Positions 61,901-64,000 of a stretch of DNA of 64,000 bases are shown piece by piece. Both the position numbers and the translations under genes were made by a program. Numbering within the stretch: position 1 is the first letter of the stretch; each line of letters begins with the position of its first letter. The DNA is from Leucobacter celer subsp. astrifaciens (lineage in GTDB: Bacteria; Actinomycetota; Actinomycetes; Actinomycetales; Microbacteriaceae), in the NCBI RefSeq assembly GCF_001273835.1, contig NZ_JHEI01000137.1, positions 1 through 64,000 on the forward strand. The letters run 5' to 3'. The notes below the pieces were generated by a model. The model was given only the letters and a program-made list of their open reading frames with translations, was not told where the DNA came from and did no database searches.

Positions 61901-62734
61901 GCGAAGAACATCGCGCTCGTCAACGACGGCGTGCGCATCGCCGGCGGACGTCGGGGCATCATCTTCCACAACGAGATGTGGAAGGAGATCGAGAACAAGT
62001 ATCCGCGGCTGCGCGCCGGCCTGCTGACGATGGATCGCATGGCCTTCTGCGCCTCGGTGAGCGACGGGGTGCGCGACTACAACGCCGAGACCATGCACGA
62101 GCACCTGGGCGTGCCGCGCGAGAAGCACATCACGATCGAGAACACCATCAACGTCGCCGAGATCCGCGCGCTCGCCGAGATCCCCCTCGATCCCGCAGAC
62201 GCGGAGTGGTACGGCTCCGAGGGGGCGCACGCCTGCGTGATCGCGCGGCTCTCGCACGAGAAGAACCACGCGCAGCTCTTCGACGCGCTCGCCGCATGCC
62301 GGGAGAAGCTCAGCCGCCCCGTGAAGATCACCTGCCTCGGCGAGGGGCCGCTGCGGCTCGAACTCGAACGCCAGATCGCGGCACGGGGACTCGGCGACCT
62401 CGTGCGCCTGCGCGGCCTCGTGCCCAACCCGCAGTCGCACCTCGAAGCGGCGGGCGCCCTGATCCTGCCCTCGCTGCACGAGGGGCAGCCGCTCGTGATC
62501 CTCGAAGCGCTCACAGTCGGAGCCCCGGTCGTTGCGACCGATACTCCGGGATCGCGATCCGTGCTGCACGACGGCGCATTCGGGCCGATCGTGCCGATCT
62601 CCCTCGAAGGGCTCGTCGAGGCGCTGCATCGGGTCGCCGACGGACGGCTCTCCGGAACGGAGACGTTCGATCCCGAAGCCTTCACCGCTCGCTCGCTGCG
62701 CATGTTCACGGAGGCCATCGACCCGGTCGGCTGA
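58931..62734 (+). CDS. 1267-residue TPR, TagF-like and GT4 fusion protein
   Basis: A three-part envelope glycan enzyme. Residues 60-400 are TPR-like helical repeats (EAVLMYAQRLAEQDGT, RLEAAWEHLQLFPRLAPDDE, RPRQALDAYRGADD). Residues 490-835 form a TagF-like polyol-phosphate transferase with the catalytic TWHGVPWK (585-592), FVRGGYPRNDL, YMPTWKG, AVRAHHYV and VTDFSSVLFDAAAVGVPVV; the conserved histidines are present, unlike the 1683-residue protein. After a short linker the C-terminal GT4 domain (860-1267) shows ARLSHEKNHAQLFDALA, CLGEGPLRLELERQI and the donor site LPSLHEGQPLVILEAL with its E-x(7)-E pair. It ends the rightward operon. Start: ATG 58931, 7 nt after TACACT. Likely adds phosphoglycerol or glycosyl-glycerol units and sugars to the exported polymer. 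Confidence 0.9.
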   Translation: MSSMRTLSRSVAQGIGLLVDRERPWRRDFLLLRAANRLSPGLVASARRRLESRLHDYPEALVPYLDYVEQREGAEAVLMYAQRLAEQDGTTAAMLVEIAKAHYLRRALSLGDFYIERAKESDPACARIYDEEAWNQRARGNLHREIHAVEQSIALASDERQRLYWRIWLGEALIRQDRLEAAWEHLQLFPRLAPDDERLLSAGYCASRLGMRDEAVAAYRRYAPLEVDGFDRLRIAKDQFRLFQRADEVAALLSGLDETSDTEQLELSAAARFQLGELHTALEHLRIAAARADRAHETRGRLGMLLELLDRPRQALDAYRGADDHERSALIRYRFGTLLQADGLVEEAVTQYLRGVALGPILAGEEEVDPALPGLIAELNATASTERIAELANAEATGAVGSTRTGDAGELLEQVARRASSHDLLSSSSMRLSAELAASGAWELSWASIVRSQRDRLPSLPFTADDRSDLGSPLDLFYDECCETEPIQPRTVLYESSLGATTSCNPLAICRELLDDPQYADLLHVWSIAPGAAIHPSLLDRPNVVFVRKGSPGHFRYLASAGYIVNNSTIEYGFSKRDGQRYLNTWHGVPWKTMGRDNRSEPFAYGNISRNFLHADAVLGPDPHTLDVLSRGHDVDQLIPQVFVRGGYPRNDLSVKLNDEDRAKLRDALGVPTDGRLVLYMPTWKGTFTERDAEVQQVVDIARGLGAPGLTVAVRAHHYVSEAFRGASDPEGFVFVPPQLDTNELIGAADAVVTDFSSVLFDAAAVGVPVVKLIADIEEYSADRGLYFGAEEVPGANARSTEEARQLLLQAVQDRQGFIDEYAELTTRFSSPETGTSARRAVELLFGADGDPAPDGGTPGVSTESENDQRAVLLSTGGLPPNGITRSVRSLIAALDGSEYTPYLMPNRNALEGAAADTLADVRRYARVLPQVGQYSGTRMEREALQFFSTRRYIDFPLAKRHVARAMEREARRLFGQAVFHSAVEFSAYDAKNIALVNDGVRIAGGRRGIIFHNEMWKEIENKYPRLRAGLLTMDRMAFCASVSDGVRDYNAETMHEHLGVPREKHITIENTINVAEIRALAEIPLDPADAEWYGSEGAHACVIARLSHEKNHAQLFDALAACREKLSRPVKITCLGEGPLRLELERQIAARGLGDLVRLRGLVPNPQSHLEAAGALILPSLHEGQPLVILEALTVGAPVVATDTPGSRSVLHDGAFGPIVPISLEGLVEALHRVADGRLSGTETFDPEAFTARSLRMFTEAIDPVG

Positions 62735-62763
62735 GCCCGTTCTCCGCACCCCATCCCCGTGCC

Positions 62764-62837
62764 GTCATCCTGGCCCCCGCCGATTGAGCCTGTCGAGATC
62801 AAGGGGTGCCGCAGGACGCTTCCGCCGATCGAGCCCG
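62764..62837. repeat. Degenerate composite repeat
   Basis: GTCATCCTG (62764-62772) and CGCAGGAC (62810-62817) flank GATTGAGCCTGTCGAGATC (62782-62800). A further GATCGAGCCCGTCAGATT copy ends at the arsC stop. It has the same arrangement as the element at 27195-27267. Confidence 0.7.
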
Positions 62838-63236
62838 TCAGATTCCCAGTTCCGCGATGAGCGCTTCGACGCGGGCACGGATCTCGTCACGGATCAGCCG
62901 CACGGCTTCGATGCCCTGCCCCGCGGGGTCATCGAGTTTCCAGTCCTCGTAGCGCTTCCCGGGGAAGAACGGGCACGCATCCCCGCAGCCCATGGTGACC
63001 ACCGCGTCAGAGGCCTGCACGGCCTCGGGGGTGAGTATCTTCGGCTGCTCTGCGGTGATGTCGATCCCGAGCTCCTGCATCGCCGCGATCGCGACGGGAT
63101 TGATCTGATCGGCAGGAATCGACCCCGCCGATCTGACTTCGATGCGGTCTCCGGCGAGGTGACGGAGCCAGGCCGCGGCCATCTGGGATCGGCCGGCGTT
63201 GTGGACGCAGACGAACAGCACGGTGGGAGTGCTCAT
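62838..63236 (-). CDS. arsC: Arsenate reductase, low-molecular-weight phosphatase type
   Basis: A 132-residue cytosolic enzyme of the ArsC/LMW-phosphatase family. The P-loop C-x5-R (CVHNAGRSQMA, about 10-20) is at the N-terminus. Further on, VTMGCGDACPFFPGKRYEDW contains the two cysteines (MGCGDAC) used by thioredoxin-coupled arsenate reductases, followed by the conserved DWKLDDPAGQ. It reduces arsenate to arsenite; no arsenite efflux pump is visible in the window. AGGAAGGAAG lies 4 nt before the ATG. It begins 28 nt after the chromate transporter gene stop, so the two are probably one metal-oxyanion resistance operon. Confidence 0.93.
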   Translation of the reverse strand: MSTPTVLFVCVHNAGRSQMAAAWLRHLAGDRIEVRSAGSIPADQINPVAIAAMQELGIDITAEQPKILTPEAVQASDAVVTMGCGDACPFFPGKRYEDWKLDDPAGQGIEAVRLIRDEIRARVEALIAELGI

Positions 63237-63264
63237 AGGGCTTCCTTCCTGGAACGGTGTGGCG

Positions 63265-64000
63265 CTATGCGATGAGGGTGAGGAGAACGCCGCCGACCGC
63301 CCCCGCGATCACGACGATCCAGGGCGGCAGCCTGCAGACGACGAGGAGCCCGAAGCAGGCCAGCGCAAGTATGAACGATCCCGGGCCGGTCACCGCGGTG
63401 GAGAAGACGGGGGTGCAGAGCGCAGCGGCGAGGATCCCGACGACGGCGGCGTTCGCACCGCGCATCACGGCCTGCGCCCATGCGCGCCGCCGCAGGGAGC
63501 TCCAGAACGGGAGCACCCCGAGCAGGAGCAGGAAGCCGGGAAGGAAGATCCCGACCAGCGCGATCGCCGCACCGCCGATCCCGCCGGGGCCGACCTGGGA
63601 GATGACGCCGAGATAGCCTGCGAAGGCGAACAGCGGCCCCGGCAGCGCTTGGGCGGCACCGTATCCGGCGAGGAAGTCAGGATCCGGCACCCAGCCGGGG
63701 GCGACGACGCCGGCCTGCAAGAGCGGCAGGGCGACGTGTCCACCGCCGAACACGAGAGCTCCGGCGCGATAGAACGCATCGAACAGGATGATCCCCGAGG
63801 ACCCGGTCACAGTGGCGAGCAGCGGCCCGCCGAACAGCAGCACGGCGAACACCGAGAGGCAGACGATGCTCAAGCTCCGATGGACCGGGAAGCGGAGAGC
63901 AGCGCCCGCAGCCGCAGCCGCAGCCGGGGCGCGGCAGAGCAGATAGCCGGCGACCGCGCCGAACAGGATGGCCACGATTTGACCGACGGAGCCGGCGACC
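63265..64000 (-). CDS. chrA: Chromate transporter (ChrA), C-terminal part, cut by window edge
   Basis: The visible part, about 245 residues, is the C-terminal end of a membrane protein of the CHR family; the reading frame continues past 64000, so the start is not in the window. It contains AFYRAGALVFGGGHVALPLLQ and QALPGPLFAFAGYLGVISQVGPGG, the CHR-domain signatures, with about six hydrophobic helices. In long ChrA proteins the CHR domain occurs twice; this would be the second copy. It exports chromate, or sulfate-like anions, out of the cell. An internal GTG at 63975 is not the start, because the helix before it is open. Confidence 0.9.
   Translation of the reverse strand, partial: VAGSVGQIVAILFGAVAGYLLCRAPAAAAAAGAALRFPVHRSLSIVCLSVFAVLLFGGPLLATVTGSSGIILFDAFYRAGALVFGGGHVALPLLQAGVVAPGWVPDPDFLAGYGAAQALPGPLFAFAGYLGVISQVGPGGIGGAAIALVGIFLPGFLLLLGVLPFWSSLRRRAWAQAVMRGANAAVVGILAAALCTPVFSTAVTGPGSFILALACFGLLVVCRLPPWIVVIAGAVGGVLLTLIA

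Noticed and set aside
62838-63236. Protein tyrosine phosphatase
   Set aside because: The fold is shared, but the extra M-G-C-G-D-A-C cysteines and pairing with chrA favour arsenate reductase.

Overview
The window is high-GC chromosomal DNA from an actinobacterium. Codon usage dominated by G/C third positions, frequent GTG/TTG starts, many TANNNT boxes sitting 6-9 nt before a start codon (leaderless-type promoters), variant S-layer-homology (SLH) exoproteins and TagGH/TagF-type wall-polymer genes all fit Microbacteriaceae, perhaps a Leucobacter relative. The genus is a guess from protein style, not from a marker gene. I see no tRNA, rRNA, CRISPR array, insertion sequence or prophage.

Layout. 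(1) 1-2.5 kb: a composite intergenic repeat, then a DHA2 drug-efflux transporter with a downstream marR gene; a consensus promoter before the transporter is covered by two 20-bp palindromes. (2) 2.7-10.6 kb: purK and purE, separated by three opposite-strand genes encoding FHA and leucine-rich-variant membrane proteins, then an MFS exporter. (3) 11-17.5 kb: envelope glycan genes: a glycosyltransferase, galE, an LCP wall ligase, an OpgB-like phosphoglycerol transferase and a GlfT1-like glycosyltransferase. (4) 17.6-31.4 kb: five secreted proteins. Four end in three SLH-like repeats, with different heads (CAP; CHAP plus seven FG-GAP repeats; Ig-like; lysozyme-like). The fifth carries Ig-like repeats and a C-terminal sunset-type domain. 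A GT2 gene and a hipBA toxin-antitoxin pair are interspersed. (5) 31.4-43 kb: a nonulosonic (sialic-like) acid locus with a fused CMP-sugar synthetase/PseG hydrolase, a NeuB synthase, a candidate polymer glycosyltransferase, a pyruvyltransferase-family enzyme and three AT3-SGNH O-acyltransferases. (6) 43-62.7 kb: two divergent operons for a wall polymer: UDP-sugar dehydrogenase, three large GT2/TagF-like enzymes, a second pyruvyltransferase-family protein, an LpxA-fold acyltransferase, a TagGH-type ABC exporter and a 1267-residue protein with TPR, TagF and GT4 regions. (7) 62.8-64 kb: arsC and a chromate transporter gene cut by the window edge.

How the parts may work together (inference). Regions 3, 5 and 6 look like a factory for one or more anionic wall glycans: sugars made, polymerised, exported by TagGH, attached by LCP, and decorated with O-acyl, phosphoglycerol and perhaps pyruvate groups. 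Region 4 encodes proteins whose SLH repeats would dock on such a glycan; in Firmicutes SLH domains bind pyruvylated wall polymers. Clustering of SLH exoproteins with two pyruvyltransferase-family genes and a nonulosonic-acid locus is the most interesting system here.

The intergenic DNA is also unusual: dispersed palindromic repeats occur at 1-216, 21938-22060, 25391-25452, 27195-27267 and 62764-62837, and tandem repeats with periods of 16, 21 and 26 bp lie in three other gaps.
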